64,000 nt of DNA from Blautia liquoris (GCF_015159595.1 NZ_CP063304.1:1550001-1614000), one strand, 5' to 3'; shown: positions 52,598 through 61,511, counted from the first letter of the stretch. Translations and numbers: made by a program. The notes: generated from the letters alone by a model not told the origin.

Positions 52598-53287
52598 TCA
52601 GGCAGTCTGTCTCTTTTTTCTGCTGCGTACAATACAGGATAAAGAAAAGTTGATAACGAAATATACAACGGATATAAATCCAAAGATTATAAATACTCGC
52701 ATTGTCTGATTTATGGTGCTGTCAATCTGTGCCGACATCACCCATTTGCTGTTGTTAAAGAACTCTTCGATTGCAACCTGTGCCAGAAACGATGTATCTT
52801 TAATTACTGTGATTACCTGTGATAACATTGACGGTACAATGGCCTTAAAACATTGTGGTAAGATAATATGCACAATGGTCTTAGGAAAATTAAATCCCTG
52901 TGAAAAAGCCGCTTCAAACTGCCCCTTTGGAACAGAATTAAGCCCTCCTCTTACGATCTCAGCCATAACTGCACTGGTAAACAGTGTAAACGACAAGATA
53001 CCGGAATACATAGGTGCATCAAACGGCTTCGGCATACGAACCATAAAACGAATTGCCAGTACCCATAATAGATTCGGTGTATTGCGGAAAAGCTCAATAT
53101 ATACAATTGAAAATCCTTTTAAAAATTTATTGCCGTAGGATCGAAACAGAGCCAGAATCGTTCCAAAAACCATACTCAGAAGAACGGATATCAATGCCAC
53201 ATAAAGTGTCACACCAAGCCCGCGAAACATATAAATCAGATTGCTCTTTGTGAATACACTTTCCAATGCTGCCATAAATTCATTCAT
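52598..53287 (-). CDS. Polar amino-acid ABC transporter permease
   Basis: A 229-residue permease of the HisM/GlnP family with about five transmembrane helices. The EAA loop is EAAFSQGFNFPKTIVHIILPQCFK and the N-terminal GLGVTLYVALISVLLSMVFGTILALFRS is typical. It pairs with the permease immediately upstream, whose stop overlaps its ATG. GAGGAGG precedes the start. Likely substrate: glutamate, glutamine or another polar amino acid. Confidence 0.9.
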   Translation of the reverse strand: MNEFMAALESVFTKSNLIYMFRGLGVTLYVALISVLLSMVFGTILALFRSYGNKFLKGFSIVYIELFRNTPNLLWVLAIRFMVRMPKPFDAPMYSGILSFTLFTSAVMAEIVRGGLNSVPKGQFEAAFSQGFNFPKTIVHIILPQCFKAIVPSMLSQVITVIKDTSFLAQVAIEEFFNNSKWVMSAQIDSTINQTMRVFIIFGFISVVYFVINFSLSCIVRSRKKRQTA

Positions 53288-54012
53288 TTCGACTCCTCCT
53301 CTCCCACTTTATACGATTTTAGCAGTTCGGTATAATCCTTTGGTTTCGGTTTTTCCCCGAATTTTTTCTCCAGATATCCGGAAAGTCTGGCAAGGGGAAA
53401 GCAAATAATGAAATACATAATGCCCACTACCAGATAAGCCGGTCCATAGGCCAGCGTACTCGATGCAAAAGAATCTGCCTGATACATCAGATCACCGCCG
53501 GCTATAATTGCCAAAATCGAGGTGTTTTTAATCAGATTTGCAGCAATATTCGTAAGCGGAGGCAACATAATTTTAAGTGCCTGTGGAAGAATAATACTTT
53601 TCATAATTTGTGTGTATCCAAATCCCTGGGAGATAGCAGCCTCTTCCTGACCTTTTGGAACTGCTTCGATGCCTGTTCGAACAACCTCGGACATATAAGC
53701 ACCATGGTAGACTCCTACGCCCAGAATACCAATTAGCTTAACTGAGAGATTGATATTCATATAGGGCAGCGCATTGTATAAAAAGAATACCTGAACTAAC
53801 AGTGGCGTATTCTGAAAGAATTCCACATATACCCTTGAGATCCCTCTTAAAATCTTGTTATGGCTTGCAGACATGACTCCAAAGACAACGCCCAAAGCCA
53901 GAGACATCAAAAGTGCAAACAAGACAATATATAAAGTGACTCCAAATCCCTGGAAAAAAGGTCCTATATTATCAAACAGTTTTTCCCATTTATCAACTGA
54001 AAAAGCGCTCAT
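53284..54012 (-). CDS. Polar amino-acid ABC transporter permease
   Basis: A 242-residue HisQ/GlnP-family permease with about five transmembrane helices, the conserved GFGVTLYIVLFALLMSLALGV and the loop EEAAISQGFGYTQIMKSIILPQALK. I chose the ATG at 54012, which forms an ATGA overlap with the binding-protein stop and has GGGGG upstream. The C-terminal 35 residues are charged and cytoplasmic. It overlaps the next permease by 4 bases. Confidence 0.9.
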   Translation of the reverse strand: MSAFSVDKWEKLFDNIGPFFQGFGVTLYIVLFALLMSLALGVVFGVMSASHNKILRGISRVYVEFFQNTPLLVQVFFLYNALPYMNINLSVKLIGILGVGVYHGAYMSEVVRTGIEAVPKGQEEAAISQGFGYTQIMKSIILPQALKIMLPPLTNIAANLIKNTSILAIIAGGDLMYQADSFASSTLAYGPAYLVVGIMYFIICFPLARLSGYLEKKFGEKPKPKDYTELLKSYKVGEEESK

Positions 54013-54791
54013 TGATTCAACCCCCATTTCTCCATTAATTTGTCCAGTTCACCATTTTCCTTCATATCAGAAATAACGTTGTCAACTTCTTTGGCCAGTT
54101 TCGTGTTTCTCTTAGCCATAGCAATTCCATATTCCTGAGGTGAGAACTCATCTGGAAGAAGTTTCAGTGAATCATTCAAATATCCGCTTAAGATGGAGCC
54201 GTCAACAGAAAAACAGTCGACGCGGCCTGAATCTAATGCTGCCTTGATTTCTGGATAACTGGAAAACTCACTGAAATTCAGAGTGATTCCGGCCTCTTTA
54301 GCTGCCTCTTTCAACGATTCTTCAGTTGTAGCTGACTGTGATACGCCAATTGTCTTCCCGTCTAACCCCATGAAATCATCGATGCCCGAGGACTTTTTCA
54401 CCATCAGTTTTACATGGTCTGTGTAATATGGCTGGGAAAAATTATAGGTTTCTTTTCGCTCATCTGTGATTGTGAAAGTGGCGGCATCCATATCCAACTC
54501 TCCTGTTTCCAGCAGAGGACCTCTGGTTTTGGCAGTTACAGCTTCAAATTCGACTTTTACATCATCGCCGAATACTTTTTTGCAGACTTCCTTTGCGACA
54601 TCAATCTCAAATCCTTCAAATTCTCGCGTATCGATATTCATCAGGCCAAAATTTGGTATATCATTTTTAACGCCGACCTTGACCTCTTTTTTATTTAGGA
54701 TATCATCCGGCGAGTTTCCACACCCAGCCAGCGCAGCTGTAAATGATACGAACGCCAGCAACAGGGAGATTTGTACTTTTTTCTTTCTCAT
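54009..54791 (-). CDS. Amino-acid ABC transporter lipoprotein binding protein
   Basis: A 260-residue solute-binding protein of the bacterial SBP_3 family. The lipobox is LAGC with the acylated cysteine at residue 24. VKVGVKNDIPNFGLMN and GFEIDVAKEVCKKVFG begin the mature domain and the MDAATFTITDERKETYNFSQPYY segment is typical of glutamate/aspartate/cysteine-binding proteins. The exact ligand is not certain. It lies between the ATPase and permease genes, with GGAGTAG upstream of the ATG. Confidence 0.9.
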   Translation of the reverse strand: MRKKKVQISLLLAFVSFTAALAGCGNSPDDILNKKEVKVGVKNDIPNFGLMNIDTREFEGFEIDVAKEVCKKVFGDDVKVEFEAVTAKTRGPLLETGELDMDAATFTITDERKETYNFSQPYYTDHVKLMVKKSSGIDDFMGLDGKTIGVSQSATTEESLKEAAKEAGITLNFSEFSSYPEIKAALDSGRVDCFSVDGSILSGYLNDSLKLLPDEFSPQEYGIAMAKRNTKLAKEVDNVISDMKENGELDKLMEKWGLNQ

Positions 54792-54818
54792 ATCTTCTAC
54801 TCCTTTATATTGCCGGTA

Positions 54819-55544
54819 TTATCGTATAATCTTGCTTAAAAATTCCTTCGTTCTTTCATTTTGAGGATTTTCAAAGAAATGTTGCGGGGTTCCTTCTTCT
54901 AGAATGATACCACCGTCTACGAATAGAACGCGATCGGCTACTTGTTTGGCGAATCCCATCTCGTGAGTTACGATTACCATGGTGAAATTCTTTTCATGTG
55001 ACAGATTTATGATTACATCTAAAACCTCCTGAACCATCTCAGGATCAAGCGCTGAGGTCGGCTCATCAAACAGGATTACGCGGTTTTTCATAGTCAGCGC
55101 ACGGGCAATGGCAATTCTCTGCTGCTGCCCTCCGGAGAGGTTCTGCGGATATGCACCAGCCTTATCCTGCAGGCCGACTTTTTTCAGATAGACCATGGCC
55201 GTCTCAATTGCCTCATCTTTTGGCACTTTTTTCAATTTGGTCGGACCAAGAATCAGATTGTCCAAAACTGTCATATTGGGATATAGGTTAAACTGCTGAA
55301 ATACCATGGCGCTATGCATCTTGTTGATAAATGCACGATTTTTTTTGGTCAGTTCATGGGTATGAATAAAGACTCTCCCGGATGTGGGTTCTTCCAGACA
55401 GTTCATCAGGCGTACCAGAGTACTTTTTCCTGAACCCGAAGGACCGATGATAACAACTTTCTCACCTTCCTTTACATGAAGGTTAATACCCTTTAGTACT
55501 TCATTATCTCCATAACTCTTGTGTACATCTTCTAATCTTATCAA
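54819..55544 (-). CDS. Amino-acid ABC transporter ATPase (GlnQ type)
   Basis: A 241-residue ATPase with Walker [11 protein letters not shown]-loop [15 protein letters not shown], signature [15 protein letters not shown], Walker [13 protein letters not shown] and switch histidine in VTHEMGF. It energises the permease pair downstream. The start is TTG with AAGGAGGAG upstream. It is the first gene of a four-gene operon. Confidence 0.95.
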   Translation of the reverse strand: MIRLEDVHKSYGDNEVLKGINLHVKEGEKVVIIGPSGSGKSTLVRLMNCLEEPTSGRVFIHTHELTKKNRAFINKMHSAMVFQQFNLYPNMTVLDNLILGPTKLKKVPKDEAIETAMVYLKKVGLQDKAGAYPQNLSGGQQQRIAIARALTMKNRVILFDEPTSALDPEMVQEVLDVIINLSHEKNFTMVIVTHEMGFAKQVADRVLFVDGGIILEEGTPQHFFENPQNERTKEFLSKIIR

Positions 55545-55581
55545 ATAAACTCCTCCTTACATTGGCATAAATAAGATAAAA

Positions 55582-55614
55582 GCGCTACCCTATAGAAAAA
55601 AGCATGGTAAGCGC
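55582..55614 (-). promoter_or_regulatory. Attenuator-like hairpin in the transporter leader
   Basis: On the minus strand an 8-bp stem with one bulge, GCGCTTACC and GGTAGCGC, is followed by TTTTATCTTATT. It lies between the promoter and the first gene and might end transcription conditionally. Confidence 0.4.
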
Positions 55615-55616
55615 CA

Positions 55617-55637
55617 TTATCAATCAAATATTGATAA
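55617..55637. promoter_or_regulatory. Operator-like inverted repeat
   Basis: TTATCAAT (55617-55624) and ATTGATAA (55630-55637), 8-bp perfect arms with 5 bases between. It lies just after the expected transcription start of the amino-acid transporter operon. Confidence 0.45.
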
Positions 55638-55648
55638 AAATTAAGAAT

Positions 55649-55677
55649 ATTTTACTATTTATTAGAAAATATGTCAA
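55649..55677 (-). promoter_or_regulatory. Promoter of the amino-acid transporter operon
   Basis: On the minus strand TTGACA (55672-55677), exactly 17 bases, then TAAAAT (55649-55654). Confidence 0.8.
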
Positions 55678-55699
55678 TGTCAAAAATATACAAAGATTT

Positions 55700-56524
55700 T
55701 TATCTGCTGTTTTCCCTAATCCATGTTTTTAGTAGAGAAATCCATGTTTGAACCGATATATTCAGCTCGTCTTTTCGTTCGCATGAGGAAGTTGTCTCAT
55801 CTGCAAGCGACAGACCATGTCTCCCTTCGGGATAGATATGTAGTTCAAGGCCGACATTTGCCTTGCGAAGAGCCATGGCAAGCAAAAGGGAATTCTCCAC
55901 AGGAACCGCCTGATCTGTGTATGTATGCCACAGAAAGGTCTTTGGGAAGTCTTTTGTCACAAGACGTTCTATGGAAACCTCATCTTTCTTTTCGGGATAG
56001 TTCGATCCCAGAAGTTTCATAAAACTTCCCTCATGCAAATAAGCAGGATCGGAGGTGATTACCGGATAGCATAGAATCAATCCGTTTATTTTCAAATGAT
56101 CTGTTTCTGTATGAATAGCATTTGATATAAAGTCTTTATTCCAGAAAGCACCATAAGAAGCAGCCAGATGTCCGCCTGCTGAAAAGCCCATGACAAATAC
56201 ATGATTTGTATCAATACTCCATGCTTGTGCATGTTTCTTTATGTATTGGACGGAAAATGACAATTCCAGCAATGAGGTGGGAAACGTTGAGGGAGCGGTG
56301 GAATATCGCAGTACCGCAGCATGATACCCCATTGCAAGAAACTGAGCGGCGACAGGTTCAGCCTCACGATCACTTGTCCTCTCATAACCGCCGCCGGGAC
56401 AGATGATGACCATAGGACGTTTCATTCCTAGCTGGTATTCCCCTGAGACATCCAAAAGATAAAGGCACAGTCTTGCATAGTCTTGTGAACCCTGAAGTTG
56501 AATGGGTATTTCTTTATATTGCAT
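55700..56524 (-). CDS. Alpha/beta-hydrolase, carbohydrate-esterase-like
   Basis: A 274-residue alpha/beta-hydrolase. An oxyanion-hole segment ICPGGGYERTSDREAEP precedes the nucleophile motif GFSAGGHLAAS (Ser), then WHTYTDQAVPVENSL (Asp region) and EGRHGLSLA (His). This set resembles acetylxylan or other polysaccharide esterases of BD-FAE type; no signal peptide. It may act on small acetylated or feruloylated sugars in the cytoplasm. The ATG at 56524 has AGGAGG upstream. The gene lies divergent from lexA; its substrate is not established. Confidence 0.82.
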   Translation of the reverse strand: MQYKEIPIQLQGSQDYARLCLYLLDVSGEYQLGMKRPMVIICPGGGYERTSDREAEPVAAQFLAMGYHAAVLRYSTAPSTFPTSLLELSFSVQYIKKHAQAWSIDTNHVFVMGFSAGGHLAASYGAFWNKDFISNAIHTETDHLKINGLILCYPVITSDPAYLHEGSFMKLLGSNYPEKKDEVSIERLVTKDFPKTFLWHTYTDQAVPVENSLLLAMALRKANVGLELHIYPEGRHGLSLADETTSSCERKDELNISVQTWISLLKTWIRENSR

Positions 56525-56674
56525 AACATAATTCCTCCTGATTCGATAATCTTTTGACACTGATGATACACAGATTGTTACGCTCTTCGAGTTCTCACAA
56601 TCTTATCATATTATATTTCATTCACACCTCTAAATCAAGAAATACTCAAATTTTCTGTCATATCCGCCATAAGC

Positions 56675-56701
56675 CGAACAGATATTCCGAAAATACGTTT
56701 G
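56675..56701. promoter_or_regulatory. Tandem LexA (SOS) boxes in the lexA promoter
   Basis: CGAAAATACGTTTG at 56688-56701 matches 13 of 14 positions of the Gram-positive consensus CGAACRNRYGTTYG and overlaps the -35. A weaker box, CGAACAGATATTCC, abuts it at 56675-56688. Confidence 0.75.
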
Positions 56702-56727
56702 CCTTAGGGCCTGTCATCTGTTATACT
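56699..56727 (+). promoter_or_regulatory. lexA promoter
   Basis: TTGCCT (56699-56704), 17 bases, TATACT (56722-56727) with a TGT extension. The SOS box overlaps the -35 by three bases, so LexA should repress its own gene. Confidence 0.75.
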
Positions 56728-56815
56728 GATTCTATATATTTTAAAAATATTTAAGTATCTTGATAGATGTGTAATCTAAAAGTTTACGAGTCAGATTTTT
56801 TGGAGGATAACAAGA

Positions 56816-57475
56816 ATGGAAATTGAGAAAATCAGTGATAAACAAGAGGAAATACTGGACTATCTAAAAGAGACAATTATTAAACGAGGATTTCCGCCTT
56901 CCGTCCGAGAGATAGGAAAAGCAGTCAATCTGAAATCGACATCATCCGTACACGCCCATCTTGAATCCATGGAGAAGAAAGGATATATCCGCAGGGATCC
57001 CTCGATTCCAAGAGCAATTGAGATCATGGATGAAGATTTTAACCGCAGACGTGTCTCTCAGTATGAAACCGGAGAGCCAACACCGGAAGCAGAATTGACT
57101 CAGGTACCTGTTCTTGGTACTGTAGCAGCCGGACAGCCTCTGCTGGCCGTTGAAAACATTACTGAGTATCTTCCGGTTCCGGTTTCACATCTTCCCAACA
57201 CAGTCACTTTCATGCTTACAGTAAAGGGTGACAGCATGATAAATGCCGGAATATTTGACGGTGATTATGTATTGGTAGAACAACGGGATATCGCTGCTGA
57301 CGGTGAAAAAGTGGTCGCTATGGTGGACGATTCAGCAACCGTAAAAACCTTTTATAAAGAAGACGGGTATTACAGGCTGCAGCCTGAGAATGATTCGATG
57401 GACCCGATTTTGATATACAAAGATTTGCGAATACTTGGGATTGTTATCGGAGTATTTCGATTTTTCAAAAAATGA
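56816..57475 (+). CDS. lexA: SOS repressor LexA
   Basis: A 219-residue repressor. The winged helix (about 1-70, SVREIGKAVNLKSTSSVHAHL) binds SOS boxes. The self-cleavage site is A105-G106 in TVAAGQP, and the catalytic pair is S140 (GDSMIN) and K177 (TVKTFY). RecA filaments trigger cleavage after DNA damage. GGAGGATAA precedes the ATG. Length is normal to slightly long. The gene is alone in its operon and is followed by two hairpins. Confidence 0.96.
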   Translation: MEIEKISDKQEEILDYLKETIIKRGFPPSVREIGKAVNLKSTSSVHAHLESMEKKGYIRRDPSIPRAIEIMDEDFNRRRVSQYETGEPTPEAELTQVPVLGTVAAGQPLLAVENITEYLPVPVSHLPNTVTFMLTVKGDSMINAGIFDGDYVLVEQRDIAADGEKVVAMVDDSATVKTFYKEDGYYRLQPENDSMDPILIYKDLRILGIVIGVFRFFKK

Positions 57476-57506
57476 TATATAACAAAAATGACCATTAGTA
57501 GTTTTA

Positions 57507-57583
57507 CTGCCGGTATCCAAGTATTTATGGAATGCCGGCAGAGTTATCCGTGTATCATAGGGGGTCAAATTACTTTTGACCCC
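57507..57583 (+). terminator. Tandem hairpins between lexA and rsfS
   Basis: CTGCCGG (57507-57513) pairs with CCGGCAG (57535-57541). A second stem, GGGGTCAAA (57561-57569) with TTTGACCCC (57575-57583), is followed by a pyrimidine-rich CTTTCTATCTTT. They separate the convergent genes lexA and rsfS; both U tracts are modest. Confidence 0.65.
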
Positions 57584-57603
57584 AACCTCTTTCTATCTTT
57601 CTG

Positions 57604-57960
57604 CTATGAATTCAGGTCTTCTTTCTCTATCACTTTTCCGTCTCTCCAGATACGTTCCAGGTCATAAAACAGACGGTTTTGATCATCAAATAGATGAATT
57701 ACTACATCACCATAATCCATCAGAATCCAATTTGCATTCTGATATCCCTCGATGCTTTTAGGCTCATATCCCAATTTGCTCAGACATTCCTCTACATTAT
57801 CAGCCATTGCCTGAACCTGGCTGCGGTTTGAACCACTGGCGATCAGAAAATAATCGGCAAGTGTTGAGATGTGTTCTATATCAATAATTCTAATATCACT
57901 TGCCTTCTTCTCTTCCAGTGCTGCTATTGCAAGATTTGCTACTTTTTTTGATTGATTCAT
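57604..57960 (-). CDS. rsfS: Ribosomal silencing factor RsfS
   Basis: A 118-residue protein of the Iojap/RsfS family that binds ribosomal protein L14 and blocks subunit joining in slow growth. DIRIIDIEHISTLADYFLIASG and DVVIHLFDDQNRLFYDLERIW are diagnostic. I chose the ATG at 57960, with GTGAGG overlapping the yqeK stop. It is the last gene of the operon that begins at obgE or further upstream. Confidence 0.94.
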   Translation of the reverse strand: MNQSKKVANLAIAALEEKKASDIRIIDIEHISTLADYFLIASGSNRSQVQAMADNVEECLSKLGYEPKSIEGYQNANWILMDYGDVVIHLFDDQNRLFYDLERIWRDGKVIEKEDLNS

Positions 57961-57971
57961 CGAATAATACC

Positions 57972-58568
57972 TCACTCTTCTCTGCTATTGTGATAATTGC
58001 TGTAGTATAGGTAAGCGTCTACTGTTGTTTCGTCCATTGAGCCCGATTTCCCTTTCAGGTAATGAACTGTGTCCTTTAATATTTGATACATACATTCATT
58101 TAAATCAGAAAAAGCCAGTTGTCTTATTTCTGTCAAATTCGGAGCCTTGTCCCTACTGGGTTCTATATAATCTGCGATAAAGATAATTTTTTCAAGCTCA
58201 CTCATATCTGGCTTCCCCGTCGTATGCCAGGTAATCGCATCAAGGATATCCTGATCCGTAATTCCATAGTCCGTCTTTGACAGATAGGCACCCAGCTTTG
58301 AATGAAGGAGGTCAGGGTGATCTCTTTCACAACAGGTTATAGAAATATTTTTCCTCTCACATATTTGGATTTTTTTTGTGTCGGGGATGCATTTTGCGCA
58401 GTCATGCAGTAATCCGGCTGTTTCTGCCTGTACGAAGTCCATACCGTGTGCCATCGCAAGAGCTGCAGCCGTATACATGACGCCAATGGTATGGTGAAAG
58501 CGCTTCTGATCCAATCTTCTTTTTAAATGTTTTTTCAATTTTATAAGATCGTAGTTTGCTGATTCCAT
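57972..58568 (-). CDS. YqeK-family HD-domain hydrolase
   Basis: A 198-residue HD-superfamily protein. The metal ligands include H26 (FHHTIGVM), the HDCAK motif and the later HTTGKPDMSELEKIIFIADYIEPSR. YqeK enzymes hydrolyse diadenosine tetraphosphate symmetrically in Firmicutes. The order nadD-yqeK-rsfS is conserved. Two bases separate it from the nadD stop; the ATG has no strong upstream site. Confidence 0.93.
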   Translation of the reverse strand: MESANYDLIKLKKHLKRRLDQKRFHHTIGVMYTAAALAMAHGMDFVQAETAGLLHDCAKCIPDTKKIQICERKNISITCCERDHPDLLHSKLGAYLSKTDYGITDQDILDAITWHTTGKPDMSELEKIIFIADYIEPSRDKAPNLTEIRQLAFSDLNECMYQILKDTVHYLKGKSGSMDETTVDAYLYYSNYHNSREE

Positions 58569-58570
58569 TT

Positions 58571-59188
58571 TTAAACCTCATAAATCCTGTTTTTGATGAT
58601 ATATCTGCGTACATCTTCCGCCAGATAATATCGTGTAGTTTTCTTATCCCTGATCCAGCTTCTTATTGTCTTTGAAGCAATATCCAGATTTGGTGTGTCA
58701 AGTTTCAAAAAGCAGCCGCGAAACTCTTTCTGGCGTTTTTCAAGGACACGGTCGAACTCTGCCTGATTGATCTGATTTCTGGTGGCTACTACAATCCTGC
58801 AGGCACAGGCAATTCTGGCTGGTTCTTTCCACGTGTCAAAATCCAGCAGTGAATCTGCTCCGATTATGAAGTAAAAATCCGTATCCGGATATACATGGTT
58901 CAGATGTTCCATGGTTCGATAAGTAAAACTATAGCCATCTTCATTCATTTCCTCCAGGGACAGTTTAAAATGTGGATTTGGGGCAATTGCAAGTTTTACC
59001 ATCTCAGTTCTCTGGATGTCTGTTGCACGTCCTTTTCGATTTCTCTTATGAGGAGGATTTCCGGCGGGCATAAACCACACTTCGTCGAGATTGAATTGAT
59101 CATATGCAGCTTCCCCGAGAATCAGATGACCGATATGAATCGGGTCAAAGGTCCCACCCATAATTCCGATTTTGTTTTTCATAGGCAT
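58571..59188 (-). CDS. nadD: Nicotinate-nucleotide adenylyltransferase
   Basis: A 205-residue enzyme that makes deamido-NAD from nicotinate mononucleotide and ATP. The nucleotidyltransferase motif GIMGGTFDPIHIGHLILGE and the C-terminal DIASKTIRSWIRD (SxxxxR variant) are present. I chose the ATG at 59188 with AAGAG upstream; a GTG at 59194 and an ATG at 59182 are also possible. Confidence 0.94.
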   Translation of the reverse strand: MPMKNKIGIMGGTFDPIHIGHLILGEAAYDQFNLDEVWFMPAGNPPHKRNRKGRATDIQRTEMVKLAIAPNPHFKLSLEEMNEDGYSFTYRTMEHLNHVYPDTDFYFIIGADSLLDFDTWKEPARIACACRIVVATRNQINQAEFDRVLEKRQKEFRGCFLKLDTPNLDIASKTIRSWIRDKKTTRYYLAEDVRRYIIKNRIYEV

Positions 59189-59199
59189 GTTCACTCTTA

Positions 59200-59493
59200 T
59201 TATTTTGGTAATTCTATCTTCTTTTTATCCTTTTTTCCCTCTTTGTAAAGGATAATCTTTTTACCTATTACTTGTACAAGCTGAGAACCTGTCCTTTCCG
59301 CAAGTGTAGAGGCAATGTCTTTTGCATCATCCATACAGTTTTGAAGAACATTGATCTTAATCAGCTCCCGTGCAGCTAAAGCTTCTGCTACAGATGCGGT
59401 AAACTTTGGTGTAAGGGAAGCTTTTCCAATCTGAAGAATTGGCTCCATATCCATAGCAAGTCCTTTTAAGTAAGCTCTTTGTTTACTTGTCAT
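59200..59493 (-). CDS. YhbY-family RNA-binding protein
   Basis: A 97-residue CRM-domain protein. LTSKQRAYLKGLA-type start, LQIGKASLTPKFTASVAEAL and GSQLVQVIGKKIILYK are typical; the family binds pre-50S ribosome precursors. The ATG at 59493 has AAAGGAGAG upstream. It lies between obgE and nadD. Confidence 0.92.
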   Translation of the reverse strand: MTSKQRAYLKGLAMDMEPILQIGKASLTPKFTASVAEALAARELIKINVLQNCMDDAKDIASTLAERTGSQLVQVIGKKIILYKEGKKDKKKIELPK

Positions 59494-59515
59494 ATATAAC
59501 TCTCCTTTCTGACCT

Positions 59516-60814
59516 TTATTTATAATAATCGAATTGATGGCCATACATCTGAACGGTATCACCCTCTTTGATTCCTTCTTGCTCCAGTCGCTCCAGAATT
59601 CCACAATCCTTCAGAAAACGCTGAAAGAATGCAAATCCTTTTTCAGAATCCAGATTCGTATATCCCAGCATTCTTTCTATCCTGGGACCTTCCACATGAA
59701 AAAGATGTTTGTCTAGTTCATCTTGTGAGACGGTATAGGGAAGATCGCTGTTAATCAGAGCATCTTCCGGAAAATACTCCTGTTTAAATATAACCTTTTC
59801 CTTCGGAAGTTTATCGAGAAGATCCTGTACATAATAGAGAAGATCACTTACACCCTTTCCGCTGACAGCTGAAATTGGAAATACGCGAATTCCTCCTGGT
59901 TCAAATTCGGCTTTTAATCGCTCCACTGGATCGATAACTCCCTCCTGCCGATAAATCGCATCAATTTTATTTGCAGCGATAACCTGTGGGCGTTTAGCAA
60001 TTTCAGGGTTGTAGTTCTCGAGTTCACGGTTGATTTTGTATATGTCATCCACAGGATCTCGTCCCTCAAAAGAAGCTGCATCGACAAGGTGAATCATAAT
60101 TCTTGTCCTCTCAATATGACGCAGAAATTCATGCCCCAGACCAGCTCCCTGTGATGCTCCCTCAATCAGACCTGGAATGTCTGCTATGACAAATCCTCTG
60201 CAGTCTTTAAGATCAACAACGCCAAGGTTCGGATACAAGGTTGTAAAGTGATAGTTTGCTATCTTTGGATCGGCATTTGTTACTCTGGAAAGGAGTGTCG
60301 ATTTTCCGACATTTGGGAATCCGACCAAACCTACGTCTGCAATCACTTTTAGTTCAAGTAAGACTTCAATTTCCTGAGCCGGCTTTCCAGGCTGTGCGTA
60401 CTTTGGAACCTGCATTGTCGCAGTAGCATAGTGCATATTGCCTTTCCCCCCTCTGCCGCCTTTTAGGACAACCTGCTGTCTGTTATCACCGGACATATCT
60501 GCGATTACTTTATGGCTTTTGGCCTCAAGAATCACTGTTCCCTCCGGGACACGTAATATAATGTCCTCACCGTTTTTGCCATGGGAGCGTTTTTTCTGAC
60601 CTGGGTCACCGTCTTTCGCGGAAAATTTTCGTCTGTATCTGAAGTCAACCAGGGTATTCAGCCCCTTATCGACCTCAAAGATGACATCCCCACCTTTTCC
60701 GCCATCACCGCCATCTGGACCGCCATTGGGAACGTAGAGTTCTCTTCGAAAACTCACATGGCCATCCCCGCCCTTTCCTGAGCGTATGATGATTTTAGCT
60801 CTATCTGCAAACAT
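59516..60814 (-). CDS. obgE: Ribosome-assembly GTPase Obg
   Basis: A 432-residue GTPase. The glycine-rich Obg fold (about 1-158, GGKGGDVIFEVDKG) is followed by the G domain with GFPNVGKST (P-loop), DIPGLIEGA, NKID and SAVSG, and a C-terminal OCT domain (about 350-430). It takes part in 50S assembly and stress control. CAGGAGG precedes the ATG. A terminator separates it from rpmA. Confidence 0.96.
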   Translation of the reverse strand: MFADRAKIIIRSGKGGDGHVSFRRELYVPNGGPDGGDGGKGGDVIFEVDKGLNTLVDFRYRRKFSAKDGDPGQKKRSHGKNGEDIILRVPEGTVILEAKSHKVIADMSGDNRQQVVLKGGRGGKGNMHYATATMQVPKYAQPGKPAQEIEVLLELKVIADVGLVGFPNVGKSTLLSRVTNADPKIANYHFTTLYPNLGVVDLKDCRGFVIADIPGLIEGASQGAGLGHEFLRHIERTRIMIHLVDAASFEGRDPVDDIYKINRELENYNPEIAKRPQVIAANKIDAIYRQEGVIDPVERLKAEFEPGGIRVFPISAVSGKGVSDLLYYVQDLLDKLPKEKVIFKQEYFPEDALINSDLPYTVSQDELDKHLFHVEGPRIERMLGYTNLDSEKGFAFFQRFLKDCGILERLEQEGIKEGDTVQMYGHQFDYYK

Positions 60815-60832
60815 TAGAAACCTCCTGTTAGT

Positions 60833-60865
60833 AAAAAGGGCTTCAAACCTCTATGGTTTGAAGCC
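60833..60865 (-). terminator. Terminator after rpmA
   Basis: An 11-bp perfect stem GGCTTCAAACC / GGTTTGAAGCC with a 5-base loop, followed on the minus strand by C and five T. It lies between rpmA and obgE and may only partly terminate. Confidence 0.85.
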
Positions 60866-60878
60866 AATCAGTTATGAA

Positions 60879-61163
60879 TTATTCAGCTGTCGGAAGAACA
60901 GAAACTTGTTTTTTGTCTCTGCCTTTTCTCTGGAATCTTACGATGCCATCCGCTGTTGCAAACAGAGTATCATCTTTACCGCGTCCAACATTTGTACCGG
61001 GATGGATTTTGGTTCCACGCTGTCTATAAAGAATGTTTCCAGCTTTTACAAACTGTCCGTCAGCTCTTTTCGCACCTAATCTTTTAGACTCAGAATCTCT
61101 GCCGTTTCTGGTAGATCCGACTCCTTTTTTATGAGCGAAAAATTGAAGGTTCATCTGTAACAT
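60879..61163 (-). CDS. rpmA: Ribosomal protein L27 with cleavable N-terminus
   Basis: A 94-residue L27. The first nine residues MLQMNLQFF precede [19 protein letters not shown]; in Firmicutes Prp cuts after this LQFF to expose the functional N-terminus at the peptidyl-transferase centre. The protease gene is 3 bases upstream. AAGGAGGTG precedes the ATG. Confidence 0.97.
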   Translation of the reverse strand: MLQMNLQFFAHKKGVGSTRNGRDSESKRLGAKRADGQFVKAGNILYRQRGTKIHPGTNVGRGKDDTLFATADGIVRFQRKGRDKKQVSVLPTAE

Positions 61164-61166
61164 AGT

Positions 61167-61499
61167 CTACACCTCCTTGAAAATGATATCAATAAATCTG
61201 CTGTATGTTTCATCATCTTCTATTGCCTGAAGTCCAAGTATTAGGGATTTCAATAATAAATCAGCCTCTTTAGAGTGATTTCCATCAAACTCAAACTTTA
61301 TACATGCTTTTTCCTGATTTTCATCTGCGGTAAATGCATCTTCTGTCAGTTTCTCTATCGAATTGATTGTATTGATCACCAATACACTGATAGAGGTACA
61401 GACAATATCACTGTTTTCTTCAGCGTATCCTGCATGATCCTCTACAGTAAAACCAATATATTCCAGGTCTGAATTCTGATAAAACGTTACCTTAGTCAT
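61167..61499 (-). CDS. prp: Ribosomal-processing cysteine protease Prp
   Basis: A 110-residue protease that removes the N-terminal extension of L27. The catalytic histidine is in EDHAGYAEE and the cysteine in DIVCTSISVLV. Located between rplU and rpmA, as in other Firmicutes. The ATG follows GGTGAG within a short gap after rplU. Confidence 0.93.
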   Translation of the reverse strand: MTKVTFYQNSDLEYIGFTVEDHAGYAEENSDIVCTSISVLVINTINSIEKLTEDAFTADENQEKACIKFEFDGNHSKEADLLLKSLILGLQAIEDDETYSRFIDIIFKEV

Positions 61500-61511
61500 A
61501 CAATCTCACCT

